Shown: positions 18,773 through 28,533, counted from the stretch's first letter. The stretch: DNA of 64,000 nucleotides from Paraburkholderia aromaticivorans (GCF_002278075.1 NZ_CP022989.1:3596001-3660000), one strand, 5' to 3'. The notes: generated by a model from the letters alone, not told the origin. Translations and numbers: made by a program.

Positions 18773-19426
18773 ATGGCAGTTCCGAAACACATCAAGGGCG
18801 GCGCCACCCGGCCGCTAGTCGTCACGCTAATCGTGATCCTGGTGATCGCTGCGCTCGGGTTCGCGTACGCGTCACCCTATATCGCGCTGAACAATCTCAA
18901 ACGCGCGGCCGACGCGCGCGACGTGCAAACGGTCAATCAATACGTCGACTTTCCCGCGTTGCGTGAGAGTCTGAAGCAGCAGGTCACCGGCTTGTTGACA
19001 CGCCGGCTCGACGCGCACAGCAACGGCAACCCCCTCGCCGCTATTGGCGCAATGATCGGCGTCGCGTTGATTGGTCCACTCGTGGATGCCTACGCCACAC
19101 CGGACGGCGTGGCGGCCCTGCTGAACGGCATGCCGCCGCGCGGCGATCCGGGCGAGCGGCCGCCCGCGCCGCCTGCCGCGAACCCGCCGCCGGACGCCGG
19201 CGCGCCCTCACCGGCACCGGCCGCGCCAGCGGCGCCTGCCACCGCCAACGCGGGCAACGACAACGCTACGCCGGCGCAACCGCCGCAAACCACAGCGGGC
19301 TATCGCGGCCTCAACGAATTCGTCGTCACCTACCAGCATGGCGCCGGCGACGCGCGTTATTCGGCCATCTTCCAGCGCGAGGGTGTTTTCACCTGGAAGC
19401 TGGCCGCGGTCAACCTGAACGAGTGA
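18773..19426 (+). CDS. DUF2939 family membrane-anchored protein
   Basis: A 217-residue protein with one N-terminal membrane helix (about residues 14-35, VVTLIVILVIAALGFAYASP). The DUF2939 core follows: YIALNNLKRAADARDVQTVN, YVDFPALRESLKQQVTGLL and a C-terminal segment with YQHGAGDARYSAIFQREG. An unusually long Pro/Ala insertion (about residues 123-175) splits the domain. The bulk should face the periplasm. Function is unknown; a clear GGAGAG site precedes the start. Confidence 0.8.
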   Translation: MAVPKHIKGGATRPLVVTLIVILVIAALGFAYASPYIALNNLKRAADARDVQTVNQYVDFPALRESLKQQVTGLLTRRLDAHSNGNPLAAIGAMIGVALIGPLVDAYATPDGVAALLNGMPPRGDPGERPPAPPAANPPPDAGAPSPAPAAPAAPATANAGNDNATPAQPPQTTAGYRGLNEFVVTYQHGAGDARYSAIFQREGVFTWKLAAVNLNE

Positions 19427-19490
19427 TTGCCTGATGTCGTCGGGCCCGGGCAGCCGGCCCGTCGAACACGCACGCGATCACCACCGCCTG

Positions 19491-19955
19491 TCAAGCCGCC
19501 GCTTGCTGCTGCTCCTGCGCGGAAGAACACGCCACCAGAATGCTGCATGACACACGGTCGAGCAGCGGCGTATTGCCCGCGCCCATCCACCATCGTGACA
19601 GACCGGTGCGGCAACGGTGGCCGACCACGACCAGGTCGACATGCAATTCGTTGGCGAGGTTGGCAATCTCGTCGATCGGATGGCCGAACGCGAAATGCCC
19701 TTGTGCGCTCACGCCGCGCTCGGTGAGCCAGTCCACGCCTTCCTGGAGGATGTCGCGGGCGGTCTTTTCGAAACTGCCGCAAGCGACATCGGTCAGCAGG
19801 CCCGCACTTTGCGCAATGCTCGAACGCATGTCGACGACCGACAACAAATGCGTTTCCGCTTTCAGATCCAACGCCAGGTCGGCGCCGCAACGCAATGCTT
19901 TGCGGCCTTCGCGCGAGCCGTCGTAGCACAGCAGGATTTTCTGGTAGCTCGCCAT
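19491..19955 (-). CDS. Universal stress protein, UspA family
   Basis: A 154-residue single-domain Usp. It opens MASYQKILLCYDGSREGRKA and keeps the nucleotide-binding pattern at the end: DLVVVGHRCRTGLSRWWMG, then NTPLLDRVSCSILVA, a variant of the G-2x-G-9x-G(S/T) ATP loop. ATP binding is possible but not proved. It is a single gene convergent with the DUF2939 gene and 280 bp from the divergent exporter genes. Ligand and stress signal are not evident. Confidence 0.88.
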   Translation of the reverse strand: MASYQKILLCYDGSREGRKALRCGADLALDLKAETHLLSVVDMRSSIAQSAGLLTDVACGSFEKTARDILQEGVDWLTERGVSAQGHFAFGHPIDEIANLANELHVDLVVVGHRCRTGLSRWWMGAGNTPLLDRVSCSILVACSSAQEQQQAAA

Positions 19956-20235
19956 GATTTTTCTCCCTTCGCGCGGGACGCGCGATCTGAATGAATCATG
20001 GTGCGCCGCAATTCAGGTTGCAAGGGATGGAAAACGCTAACTGTCCGCTCATTGAGCGCGCGCCAGGCCCTAAACCGGTGCGCGCGCCGCCAGGCTTGTC
20101 CACGGGTCGATGCCGCAGTGCAAGAAACCCGCGCGGGCAGGCGGGGCGCGCACCAACGCTGCCCCGCCGATGCCCTAGAATAGGCGGCCTTCCCGGCCAT
20201 TCAACCACGTCTGTTTCCGGAGACTCGTTCGATCC

Positions 20236-21150
20236 ATGCCTGAAGCCGCCATCGAATTTCACGAGGTCAGAAAAAGCTACGGCGAGAAAACGGTCGTCGA
20301 CGGACTGTCGTTTCATGTGAACGCCGGCGAATGCTTCGGCCTGCTCGGTCCGAACGGCGCCGGCAAGACCACCACGCTGCGCATGCTGCTCGGCATCGCC
20401 ACACCGGACGCGGGCACGATCCGCCTATGCGGCGAACCGATCCCTGGCCGCGCGCGCGTGGCGCGAGCGCGTGTCGGCGTCGTGCCTCAGTTCGACAATC
20501 TCGACCCCGACTTCACGGTGCGTGAAAACCTGCTGGTGTTCGGCCGCTACTTCGGCTTGAACGCCGCGCAATGCCGTGCGATGGTGCCGCCGCTGCTCGA
20601 ATTCGCCCGACTCGAAAGCAAGGCGGACGCGCGCGTGAGCGAGCTGTCCGGCGGCATGAAGCGGCGCCTGACGCTGGCGCGCGCGCTCGTCAACGACCCC
20701 GACGTGCTGATCATGGACGAGCCGACCACCGGCCTCGATCCTCAGGCGCGGCATTTGATCTGGGAGCGGCTGCGCTCGTTGCTCGCGCGCGGCAAGACCA
20801 TTTTGCTGACCACGCACTTCATGGAAGAAGCCGAACGGCTCTGCCACCGGCTATGCGTGATCGAGGAAGGGCGCAAGATTGCCGAAGGCGCGCCGAGCGA
20901 GCTGATCGCCTCCGAGATCGGTTGCGACGTGATCGAGATTTTCGGACCCGATCCGGTTGCGTTGCGCGATGAACTGGCGCCGCTCGTCGAGCGCACCGAG
21001 ATCAGCGGCGAGACGCTGTTCTGCTACGTCAGCGACGCGCAACCGGTGCATGCGCGGCTCAAGCAGCGCGCGGACCTGCGCTATCTGCACCGGCCGGCGA
21101 ATCTGGAAGATGTGTTCCTGCGGCTCACCGGCCGCGAGATGCAGGACTAG
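20236..21150 (+). CDS. nodI: NodI-like ABC exporter ATPase
   Basis: ATPase of an ABC-2 exporter (304 residues). Walker A is GPNGAGKTT, signature LSGGMKRRL, Walker [12 protein letters not shown], with the switch histidine in [13 protein letters not shown]. The C-terminal extension [18 protein letters not shown] is typical of the NodI/DrrA group. In rhizobia NodI/NodJ export lipo-chitin Nod factors; related pairs occur in non-nodulating beta-proteobacteria, where the substrate is unknown. No nod biosynthesis genes lie nearby, so the symbol marks family, not role. Confidence 0.82.
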   Translation: MPEAAIEFHEVRKSYGEKTVVDGLSFHVNAGECFGLLGPNGAGKTTTLRMLLGIATPDAGTIRLCGEPIPGRARVARARVGVVPQFDNLDPDFTVRENLLVFGRYFGLNAAQCRAMVPPLLEFARLESKADARVSELSGGMKRRLTLARALVNDPDVLIMDEPTTGLDPQARHLIWERLRSLLARGKTILLTTHFMEEAERLCHRLCVIEEGRKIAEGAPSELIASEIGCDVIEIFGPDPVALRDELAPLVERTEISGETLFCYVSDAQPVHARLKQRADLRYLHRPANLEDVFLRLTGREMQD

Positions 21151-21238
21151 TGGCGCATGGATACCGGCATCGCACGCAACGCGCTGGCGCTATAACGACA
21201 AAGGACGTCCCTTCGTGGGACACCGCACGAGACACATC

Positions 21239-22066
21239 ATGGACGCACGTACTTACGAACCGCCGGGTGACACCCCGTCGAAACAGGAAACTCTCGCCGC
21301 CTTTCCCGCGAACGCGACCAACTGGATCGCCGTGTGGCGCCGCAACTATCTGGTGTGGAGAAAACTCGCGATTGCCTCGATGTTCGGCAATCTCGCCGAT
21401 CCCATGATCTATCTGTTCGGCCTCGGCTTCGGGCTGGGGCTGATGGTCGGCCATGTCGACGGCGTGTCGTATATCGCCTTTCTGGCGGCGGGCACGGTGG
21501 CCTCGAGCGTGATGATGTCGGCGAGTTTCGAGTCGATGTATTCGGGCTTTTCGCGCATGCACGTGCAGCGCACATGGGAAGCGATCATGCATACGCCGCT
21601 CACGCTCGGCGACATCGTGCTCGGTGAAGTGATCTGGGCCGCCAGCAAGTCGATCCTGTCAGGCGCTGCAATCATGCTGGTGGCCGGCGCGTTGGGCTAC
21701 GCGAATTTTCCGTCGATGCTGCTGGCGCTGCCGGTCATCGTGCTGACCGGGCTCGCGTTCGCGAGCATCGCCATGGTCGTCACGGCGCTCGCGCCTTCGT
21801 ACGACTTTTTCATGTTTTACCAGACCCTGGTGTTGACGCCGATGCTGCTGCTGTCCGGCGTATTCTTTCCGGTCTCGCAGCTGCCCGCCGTCGCGCGCGG
21901 CGCCACCGCGGTATTGCCGCTCGCGCACGCCGTGGAGCTGATGCGGCCGGCCATGCTGGGGCGGCCCGTCGAGCATGCACTGATGCATGTGGCCGTGCTG
22001 GCGGTCTACGCGGTGGGAGGATTTGTGGTGTCGGCTATCCTGTTTCGACGCAGGATGATGAACTAG
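21239..22066 (+). CDS. nodJ: NodJ-like ABC-2 exporter permease
   Basis: Membrane partner of the preceding ATPase. The start at 21239 gives 275 residues beginning [20 protein letters not shown]; the open frame extends back into nodI but has no better start. About six membrane helices are visible, with [19 protein letters not shown] before the first and the ABC-2 motif [14 protein letters not shown] in the second half. An 88-bp gap to nodI on the same strand suggests one operon. Confidence 0.85.
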   Translation: MDARTYEPPGDTPSKQETLAAFPANATNWIAVWRRNYLVWRKLAIASMFGNLADPMIYLFGLGFGLGLMVGHVDGVSYIAFLAAGTVASSVMMSASFESMYSGFSRMHVQRTWEAIMHTPLTLGDIVLGEVIWAASKSILSGAAIMLVAGALGYANFPSMLLALPVIVLTGLAFASIAMVVTALAPSYDFFMFYQTLVLTPMLLLSGVFFPVSQLPAVARGATAVLPLAHAVELMRPAMLGRPVEHALMHVAVLAVYAVGGFVVSAILFRRRMMN

Positions 22067-22088
22067 GCTTGTGCTTGCGATACAACCC

Positions 22089-22131
22089 CAGGCGCTGACG
22101 CCTCCTCAATACATGTCGATATCAGCGCCTG
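22089..22131. repeat. Inverted repeat between convergent genes
   Basis: CAGGCGCTGA (22089-22098) and TCAGCGCCTG (22122-22131) form a perfect 10-bp stem with a 23-nt loop between nodJ and the convergent gene at 22149. It could act as a weak two-way terminator, but there is no T tract and the loop is large. Confidence 0.45.
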
Positions 22132-22148
22132 TCGCGACTCGGGCCCGT

Positions 22149-22571
22149 TCAGTCCTCGTCGTCCGTCCACGGAATATCCACGTCAGAAATAAACGCTACC
22201 GTCGCGAACGGCCCGCCGTCCTGACGGCCGATCTTGCCGTCGGCGCGCTGCCATTCGACACGGAACATCGTGGCCGGATCGTCGGCGATCAGTCGAACCG
22301 TGCGAACCTCGTCCGGATCGGCTTCTTCCACCGGACCGTCGAGCGAGATCTGCAATTCCTGCGGCCATAGGCCATCGGCCGGATCATAGATCCTGTCGCC
22401 GTCGGGAATCAGCGTGAAGGCTTCCACGCCGATCGTCGCCGACGCCTCCACGATCATCTTGCCCAACGCACGCAGCAATGCTGTCGCTCGCGCCGAATTC
22501 GCCTGACGGATGGCAAGATCCCCGCGCGTCAGCGCCTGCTCAAGTTTTGGGTTTGTTTTTTGTTGCGCCAT
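22149..22571 (-). CDS. Conserved hypothetical protein, acidic C-terminus
   Basis: A 140-residue soluble protein that I cannot assign. The ATG at 22571 starts MAQQKTNPKLEQALTRGDLA; an upstream extension of 62 codons looks non-coding. Middle motifs are LLRALGKMIVEASATIGVEA and LIPDGDRIYDPADGLWPQEL, and the protein ends in the acidic DVDIPWTDDED. No signal peptide or membrane helix is present. It stands alone, convergent with nodJ. Confidence 0.7.
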   Translation of the reverse strand: MAQQKTNPKLEQALTRGDLAIRQANSARATALLRALGKMIVEASATIGVEAFTLIPDGDRIYDPADGLWPQELQISLDGPVEEADPDEVRTVRLIADDPATMFRVEWQRADGKIGRQDGGPFATVAFISDVDIPWTDDED

Positions 22572-22924
22572 TCGATGTCCTGAGTTCCTATCGCTCTGTT
22601 GTGGACGGCGCGCTGCATCGAGCGCGCGCCGCTCTCCATTTTTCGGGCTGAATCCTACCACTGCTGTCGCCGAAGAGACGCCCATCCTGGCGTGCACTGC
22701 AACATTGGCCGGCGCTTTCAGCCCGCCCCGTTCACCACAGTTTAGGTCGTGATTCATGTTCCGGCAGGGACATTTACCTCTCGATCGGCGCGCAATGGAT
22801 CGCTATCGCACGCAGGCGACATGCTTTGCCCCAGCGCCCGCGACCATCCACGCTCGGCCGCGATCAACCGCGAACGCTGCGTTGCCGACCCGATGCCGTT
22901 CGAATGATCGGGGCCCTCGCGCCT
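22572..22924. other. Gene-free stretch
   Basis: Open frames here lack coding-like codon use or ribosome sites. No hairpin with a T tract, tandem repeat or recognisable operator was seen. It should contain the promoter of the gene ending at 22149. Confidence 0.5.
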
Positions 22925-23887
22925 TTAACGCATGCGTCTGCTTCGCTTCCGGACGGTCTTTTCAGCAGCGCCATCCGCAGGCTTCGGTCCCGCCATTTCC
23001 GCGATCAGATGGTCCCTGAAGGCCCGCACCGACGGCGGCAGTTCGCGCCCCGCCATGGTCTGCACCTGGATGCTGCGCTGGCGCATTTGCGGATGGGTGA
23101 GCGGCATCACGACGAAACCGTCGCCGGCATAACGGTCGCGCACGGACAGCAGGCCCGTGAACATGATCGCGCCGGACTTCTGCGCGTAACGATACATAGC
23201 GCCGCTGTTGTTGCAGGTGAGTTCGGGTTCGAGCAGGATGCCTTCGAGCGCACAGGTAATGTCGATCAATTGACGAATCGTCGTGCCGGGCTCGGGCAGC
23301 ACCAGCGGATAGCGCTGCACATCGGCGAGCGATACCTTCGCGCGCGCGGCCAATGGATGATCCGCGCGCAACAGCGCCAGCACCGGCGCGCGTTCGGTGT
23401 GCTCGACCTTGACGCCTTTTTCCGGCGCGAGACTGAACGTCAACGCGAGATCGGCGTCGCCGTCGCGTACCCGGCGGGTCGCCTCGTCCGGCGACATCAC
23501 CGAGAGCGTGAAGTCGATACCCGGATACTGAACCCGAAAAGCCGCCATCGCGGCGGGCAGGAAGTCGGCGGCGAATCCTTCGGAACTGGCCAGCTTGATC
23601 ATGCTGCCGTGCAAGGTCTCAATGCCGCCGATCTCCTTCATCACATGCTCGGCCTCGAGCAGACTGCGCTGCGCGTACGCAAGCAGGCGCTCGCCGGCTT
23701 CGGAGAGCGCCATGCCGCGCGGGCGCCGCTCGAATAGCGCGACGCCCAATTCGCTTTCGAGCCGCGCCACCTGCCGACTGATTGCCGAGACGGCGACATG
23801 CAGCCGTGCGGACGCGTCGCTGATCGAGCCGGTACGCGCGACTTCGACGAAATAGCGCAGCGCGATGCCATGCAGCGAAAGTGCCAT
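22925..23887 (-). CDS. LysR-family regulator next to M20 peptidase/MHS transporter
   Basis: A 320-residue LysR protein. Start 23887 (MALSLHGIALRYFVEVARTG) is preceded by GAGGA; an ATG six codons upstream is less well placed. The helix-turn-helix reads SISDASARLHVAVSAISRQV and the ligand domain begins near SSEGFAADFLPAAM. The C-terminus is basic (KTVRKRSRRMR). It is divergent from the M20 peptidase across 227 bp, so control of the peptidase and transporter is likely. The effector is unknown. Confidence 0.88.
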   Translation of the reverse strand: MALSLHGIALRYFVEVARTGSISDASARLHVAVSAISRQVARLESELGVALFERRPRGMALSEAGERLLAYAQRSLLEAEHVMKEIGGIETLHGSMIKLASSEGFAADFLPAAMAAFRVQYPGIDFTLSVMSPDEATRRVRDGDADLALTFSLAPEKGVKVEHTERAPVLALLRADHPLAARAKVSLADVQRYPLVLPEPGTTIRQLIDITCALEGILLEPELTCNNSGAMYRYAQKSGAIMFTGLLSVRDRYAGDGFVVMPLTHPQMRQRSIQVQTMAGRELPPSVRAFRDHLIAEMAGPKPADGAAEKTVRKRSRRMR

Positions 23888-24114
23888 GAGTGGGTCCTCA
23901 TTCAACGGTAAGCGCGGGCGAGCCGATGGCCGCGCGCGTCTCTACCCAGGCGGCGAGCTTTGCCTTTTCGGCAACGCAAGCTTCGAAAGACGATCATTGT
24001 GACAAAAAAATCGGCCTCCTAGAATCGGTTCGAAGCTGCAGGCCGCGGCCGCTCGCAGGCGCACCGCGGACCATGCGCCGTCCGCCCCCACATTCGCCCG
24101 CATTGGAGACACCC

Positions 24115-25518
24115 ATGAGCCGCCACCAGGCCATCGAGCACGCCACCCATCATTTCGAATCCGGCGCCTTTCTCGAGACCTTGAACCGTCGCGTCGGTTT
24201 TCGCACGGAAAGCCAGGACAACGACCGCGCCGCCGCGCTGCTGTCGTATCTGACCGACGAAATCACGCCCGAAGTGGCGGGCCTCGGTTTCAGCACGCGC
24301 ATCGTCGCCAACCCGGTGGACGGCTTCGGGCCGTTCCTGATCGCCGGCCGCCATGAGGGCGACCATCTGCCGACCGTGCTGATCTACGGCCATGGCGACG
24401 TGGTGCGCGGCTACGACAGCCAGTGGCGCGCGCCGCTGACGCCGTGGGCCGTGACCGTCGAGGGCGAGCGCTGGTTCGGCCGCGGCACCGCCGACAACAA
24501 AGGCCAGCACACCATCAACCTCGCCGCGCTGGCGAGCGTGCTTGCCGCGCGCGGCGGCAAGCTCGGCTTCAACGCGAAGCTGCTGATCGAGATGGGCGAG
24601 GAAACCGGCTCCCCCGGACTCGACGAGGTATGCCGCGCGCACCGTGAAGAACTGGCCGCGGATGTGCTGATCGCCTCCGACGGCCCGCGTCTCGCCGCGC
24701 GCCGCCCGACCGTATTCCTCGGCTCGCGCGGCTCGGTGAACTTCAAGCTGTCGTTGAAGCCGCGCGACGGTGCGCACCATTCGGGCAATTGGGGCGGTTT
24801 GCTGCGCAACCCGGCCACGGTCCTCGCGAATGCGTTGTCGAGCCTCGTCGACGCGCGCGGCGTGATCGCCGTCGAGGGTTTGCGCCCACCGCCGATTCCC
24901 GAGGCGGTGCGCCGCGCGCTCGCCGATATCACCGTGGGCGGCGGCCCCGGCGATCCGGCGGTCGACGACAACTGGGGCGAGCCCGGCCTGAGCGCGCCTG
25001 AGCGCGTGTTCGGCTGGAACAGCTTCGAAATACTCGCTTTCAAGGCGGGCAACCCGGAGAACCCGGTCAATGCGATTCCCTCGTCGGCGTTCGCGCATTG
25101 CCAGTTGCGCTTCGTGGTCGGCACCGATTGGGACAACCTCGAACGGTATCTGCGCACGCATCTGGATGCGCATGGCTTTGCCGAGGTGCGCATCGATGTC
25201 GAACGCGGCGCGCCGGCCACGCGTCTGAACCCGGACGATCCGTGGGTCACGTGGGCGATTGCCTCGCTCGAACAGACCACCGGCAAGAAGACGGCCGTGC
25301 TGCCGAATCTGGGCGGCACGCTGCCCAACGAAGTCTTCGCCGACACGCTCGGCCTGCCGACCCTGTGGGTGCCCCACTCGTACCCGGCCTGCTCGCAGCA
25401 CGCGCCGAACGAGCATCTGCTCGGACCGGTCGTGCGCGAAGGTCTGCAGATCATGGCGGGACTCTTCTGGGATCTCGGCGAGAACTCGCCGCGCGCGACA
25501 ACCCGCACTGCAACCTGA
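24115..25518 (+). CDS. M20-family zinc amidohydrolase/peptidase
   Basis: A 467-residue member of the ArgE/DapE/carboxypeptidase G2 group. Metal and catalytic motifs are visible: LIYGHGDVVRG (His and Asp), WFGRGTADNKGQH (bridging Asp), IEMGEETGSPG (catalytic Glu pair), and a late ligand in the WVPHSYPACSQHAPNEH region. A dimerisation domain lies between roughly residues 220 and 350. Beside an MHS transporter and a LysR regulator it suggests uptake and hydrolysis of an N-acylated compound. The substrate cannot be named. Confidence 0.88.
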   Translation: MSRHQAIEHATHHFESGAFLETLNRRVGFRTESQDNDRAAALLSYLTDEITPEVAGLGFSTRIVANPVDGFGPFLIAGRHEGDHLPTVLIYGHGDVVRGYDSQWRAPLTPWAVTVEGERWFGRGTADNKGQHTINLAALASVLAARGGKLGFNAKLLIEMGEETGSPGLDEVCRAHREELAADVLIASDGPRLAARRPTVFLGSRGSVNFKLSLKPRDGAHHSGNWGGLLRNPATVLANALSSLVDARGVIAVEGLRPPPIPEAVRRALADITVGGGPGDPAVDDNWGEPGLSAPERVFGWNSFEILAFKAGNPENPVNAIPSSAFAHCQLRFVVGTDWDNLERYLRTHLDAHGFAEVRIDVERGAPATRLNPDDPWVTWAIASLEQTTGKKTAVLPNLGGTLPNEVFADTLGLPTLWVPHSYPACSQHAPNEHLLGPVVREGLQIMAGLFWDLGENSPRATTRTAT

Positions 25519-25578
25519 GCCGCACCTGAGCGACACCTGAGCGACACCTGAGCGGCACCCGGGCGACACCCGCCCGAT
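25513..25578. repeat. 11-bp tandem repeat after the M20 gene
   Basis: Six consecutive 11-bp units of consensus ACCTGAGCGAC begin inside the last codons of the peptidase gene and run into the spacer. Units 2 and 3 are identical; units 5 and 6 have drifted (ACCCGGGCGAC, ACCCGCCCGAT). Confidence 0.85.
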
Positions 25579-25626
25579 CGGGGCCCCGCACGCCGTTATC
25601 CGTCTACGTCACGAGGCACGTCCACG

Positions 25627-26910
25627 ATGAGCACGTCCACTTTGCAAGCCAGCGCCGCGCGGCCTTCCGCCGCGAAGGTCCATCGCATCATTCTCGCGGC
25701 GTCGATCGGCAACGCGCTCGAATGGTTCGATCTCGTCGTCTACGGCTTCTTCGCGGTGACCATCGCGAAGCTGTTCTTTCCGGCGCGCACCGAAGCGATC
25801 TCGCTGATGCTCACGCTCGGCACCTTCGGGATCTCGTACCTGATCCGGCCGCTCGGCGGCGTCGTGCTCGGCTCGCTCGCGGATCGCGCCGGGCGTAAGG
25901 CGTCGCTGCTGCTGTCGATCGGGCTGATGATGATCGGCACCCTGACGATCGCCGTGATGCCGCCGTACGCGGCGATCGGCCTGTGGGCGCCCGCGGGCAT
26001 CATGCTTTCGCGCCTCGTTCAAGGTTTTTCCGCGGGCGGCGAGTTCGGTGCGTCGACGGCATTTCTGGTCGAACACGCTCCCGAGCGCCGCGGCTTCATG
26101 GGCAGCTGGCAGTTCGCGAGTCAAGGCATGGCGACGCTGCTCGCCTCCGGTTTCGGCGCGCTGTTGACGAGCCAGCTCACGAGCGCGCAACTCGAATCGT
26201 GGGGATGGCGCGTACCGTTTCTGTTCGGCCTCGCGATCGGTCCGGTCGGTTTCTATATTCGCCGTTACGTGGACGAAGGCGCCGAGTTCCATGCGCAGCC
26301 GAAAGCCCGCACGCCCCTGCGCGACCTGTTCGGCACGCAGAAGGTCCGCATGCTGCTGGCGGTAGGCTCGCTGGTCATTTCCACAGCGGCCAACTACATG
26401 ATCCTGTACATGCCCACCTACGCGATCAAGCAATTGCACCTGCCCGCCTCGACCGGCTTCGCGGCGACGCTCGCCACCGGCGTCGTGCTCACGGTGCTGA
26501 CGCCTTTCGCGGGCCACCTGTCGGACAGCCTCGGACGCATCCGCATCATGGCGGTGGCCGCCATGCTGATGCTGGTGACCGTCTATCCGGCCTTCATGTA
26601 TATGAACGCGCATCCCTCGTTTGCGACGATGCTGCTCGCGCTGATCTGGATCGGCGTATTGAAGGCAACGTATTTCGGCGCGCTGCCCGCGTTGATGTCG
26701 GAGATCTTCCCGACGCAGACGCGCGCGACCGGCCTCGCGGTGAGCTACAACATCGGCGTGACGGTGTTCGGCGGCTTTGCGCCCTTTGTGATCACCTGGC
26801 TGATCGACGCAAGCGGCAATAAGCTCGCGCCCGGCTTCTATCTGATGTTCTGCGCGGTGGTGAGTCTGCTTGCGCTCCATGCGGTGCGCGGTCAGTTGAA
26901 GATCCGTTGA
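25627..26910 (+). CDS. MHS-family metabolite:H+ symporter
   Basis: A 427-residue major facilitator with about 12 membrane helices. The first loop IGNALEWFDLVVYGFFAVTI and the 2-3 loop GSLADRAGRKASLLLS are typical of the MHS group (citrate, alpha-ketoglutarate, proline/betaine carriers), as are QGFSAGGEFGASTAF and the second-half loop FAGHLSDSLGRIRIM. It lies 108 bp after the M20 peptidase on the same strand and likely imports that enzyme's substrate. Carboxylate specificity is inference. Confidence 0.9.
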   Translation: MSTSTLQASAARPSAAKVHRIILAASIGNALEWFDLVVYGFFAVTIAKLFFPARTEAISLMLTLGTFGISYLIRPLGGVVLGSLADRAGRKASLLLSIGLMMIGTLTIAVMPPYAAIGLWAPAGIMLSRLVQGFSAGGEFGASTAFLVEHAPERRGFMGSWQFASQGMATLLASGFGALLTSQLTSAQLESWGWRVPFLFGLAIGPVGFYIRRYVDEGAEFHAQPKARTPLRDLFGTQKVRMLLAVGSLVISTAANYMILYMPTYAIKQLHLPASTGFAATLATGVVLTVLTPFAGHLSDSLGRIRIMAVAAMLMLVTVYPAFMYMNAHPSFATMLLALIWIGVLKATYFGALPALMSEIFPTQTRATGLAVSYNIGVTVFGGFAPFVITWLIDASGNKLAPGFYLMFCAVVSLLALHAVRGQLKIR

Positions 26911-27058
26911 GCGTGCGCCAGGTGCGCCGAATTTCAGCAGCGGATCAGTTGGCAAGCGCCCCGGCCATGAAGCCGGGGCAGCCCGAGCGTGCGGCGCTTC
27001 GAGGGGCGCGCCGCCTTCTTTCAGGCAGGACTCGTCCCGACGCACCACCGCTCATGCA

Positions 27059-28111
27059 TCAAGGCGCGGGATTCGGCTGCAATTCATGCAGCGCATCGAT
27101 TTGCGCGAGCACCTGCGCCGGGAGTTTCACGTCGACGCTCGCAATGTTTTCCTTCAACTGATCGAGCGAGGTCGCGCCGATCAGATTGCTCGTCACGAAC
27201 GGCCGGCTGTTAACGAAAGCCAGCGCGAATTGCGCGGGCGACATACCGTGACGCTTCGCGAGTTCCACGTAACGCGTGGTGGCTTGCACCGCTTGCGGCT
27301 TGCTGTAGCGCTGAAAGCGCTCGAACAGCGAGATGCGGGCGCCGGCCGGACGCGCGCCGCCTTCATACTTGCCCGACAACCAGCCGAAGGCCAGCGGCGA
27401 ATAGGCCAGCAACCCGATGTTGTCGCGATGTGCGTACTCGGATAAACCGGCTTCGTAAGTGCGATTGAGCAGGCTGTATGGATTCTGAATGCTGACGATG
27501 CGCGGCAAGCCGAGCCTTTCGGCCGCGCGCAGAAACTGCGCGACGCCCCACGGCGTTTCATTCGACACGCCGACGTGGCGCACCTTGCCGGCCTTGACGA
27601 ACTCAGCGAGCACCGACAGGGTCTCTTCGATCGGCACCGTATAAGCGTCGTCGACCCACGGATACGCGGGGCGGCCGAACGTCATCGTGCTGCGATCCGG
27701 CCAGTGCAGTTGATACAGGTCGACGTAGTCGGTTTGCAGACGCTTCAGGCTGCCGTCGAGCGCTTCGGTCAGATTCTTGCGGTCGAACTGGTTGCCTTCG
27801 CCACGAATATGGCGCGGGTTATGCGGTTGCCGCGCGGGGCCGGCGATCTTGGTGGCGAGCACGATTTTCTCGCGGGCACTGCGATGCCGCGCGAGCCACC
27901 TGCCGATAAAGCGCTCCGTCGAACCTTGCGTCTCGGCACGCGGCGGCACCGGGTACATTTCGGCGGTGTCGATCAGATTGACGCCGTGATCGAGTGCGTA
28001 ATCGATCTGCGCGTGCGCTTCCTGCTCCGTGTTCTGCTCGCCCCAGGTCATGGTGCCCAGACCGATCAGGCTGACCTGCACATCGGAATCGCCAAGTCTG
28101 CGATATTCCAT
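27059..28111 (-). CDS. tas: NADP(H)-dependent aldo-keto reductase, Tas-like
   Basis: A 350-residue aldo-keto reductase. Start 28111 gives MEYRRLGDSDVQVSLIGLGT. The sequence follows E. coli Tas closely: MTWGEQNTEQEAHAQIDYAL, NLIDTAEMYPVPPRAETQGS with the catalytic Asp/Tyr, KRLQTDYVDLYQLHWPDRS (Lys/His region), VGVSNETPWGV and IQNPYSLLNRTYE. The C-terminal LIGATSLDQLKENI is the NADP-binding end. Physiological substrate unknown. It is divergent from the DUF3820 gene across 144 bp. Confidence 0.92.
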   Translation of the reverse strand: MEYRRLGDSDVQVSLIGLGTMTWGEQNTEQEAHAQIDYALDHGVNLIDTAEMYPVPPRAETQGSTERFIGRWLARHRSAREKIVLATKIAGPARQPHNPRHIRGEGNQFDRKNLTEALDGSLKRLQTDYVDLYQLHWPDRSTMTFGRPAYPWVDDAYTVPIEETLSVLAEFVKAGKVRHVGVSNETPWGVAQFLRAAERLGLPRIVSIQNPYSLLNRTYEAGLSEYAHRDNIGLLAYSPLAFGWLSGKYEGGARPAGARISLFERFQRYSKPQAVQATTRYVELAKRHGMSPAQFALAFVNSRPFVTSNLIGATSLDQLKENIASVDVKLPAQVLAQIDALHELQPNPAP

Positions 28112-28255
28112 CGAACTTGTCCTGTTGATTGGTTGAACGAAAAGCGCTGACGTTACCACGCCCGGGCGATACCTGCAGGGCACGCTAAAATGCGGTTCCA
28201 GCGGGCGCCGCCCGTCTCTTTCACGCGCAACGTTGCTCCGCGCCGCCCCCGTGTC

Positions 28256-28468
28256 ATGAATCCCGAACACCTCGAACTGCTGCTCACGCGCGTCATGCCT
28301 TACGGGAAATATAAGGGCCGCCTGATTGCGGACCTGCCCGGTCATTATCTAAACTGGTTTGCGAGTCAGGGCTTTCCGCCGGGCGAAATCGGCCGGCTGC
28401 TGGCGTTGATGCACGAGATCGATCACAACGGGTTGAAGTCGCTGCTCGAGCCTTTGCGCAAGCGCTGA
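28256..28468 (+). CDS. DUF3820 family protein
   Basis: A compact 70-residue protein starting MNPEHLELLLTRVMPYGKYK. The pattern MPYGKYKGRLIADLPGHYLN, then FASQGFPPGEIGRLLALMHE, is the DUF3820 signature; members have been described as putative quorum-sensing-regulated virulence factors, but their activity is not established. No signal peptide. The frame extends 22 codons upstream without a better ribosome site. Confidence 0.85.
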   Translation: MNPEHLELLLTRVMPYGKYKGRLIADLPGHYLNWFASQGFPPGEIGRLLALMHEIDHNGLKSLLEPLRKR

Positions 28469-28516
28469 TCGCCGCGCGGTGAAAGCCGGTCGAAGCGTCG
28501 TGAAGCCCGGTTGAAA

Positions 28517-28533
28517 GTTGCCTCGCAGGCAAC
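28517..28533. other. Small hairpin after DUF3820 gene
   Basis: GTTGCCT-cgc-AGGCAAC is a perfect 7-bp hairpin 48 bp after the DUF3820 stop. There is no T tract, so it may be a processing or weak termination site. Confidence 0.45.

Noticed and set aside
20957..21238. NodJ starting inside nodI
   Set aside because: The frame is open through the nodI end but lacks a ribosome site and membrane-protein pattern before the ATG at 21239.
24019..25569. A 516-codon frame antisense to the M20 peptidase
   Set aside because: The sense frame has intact metal-site motifs; the antisense product has no fold pattern.
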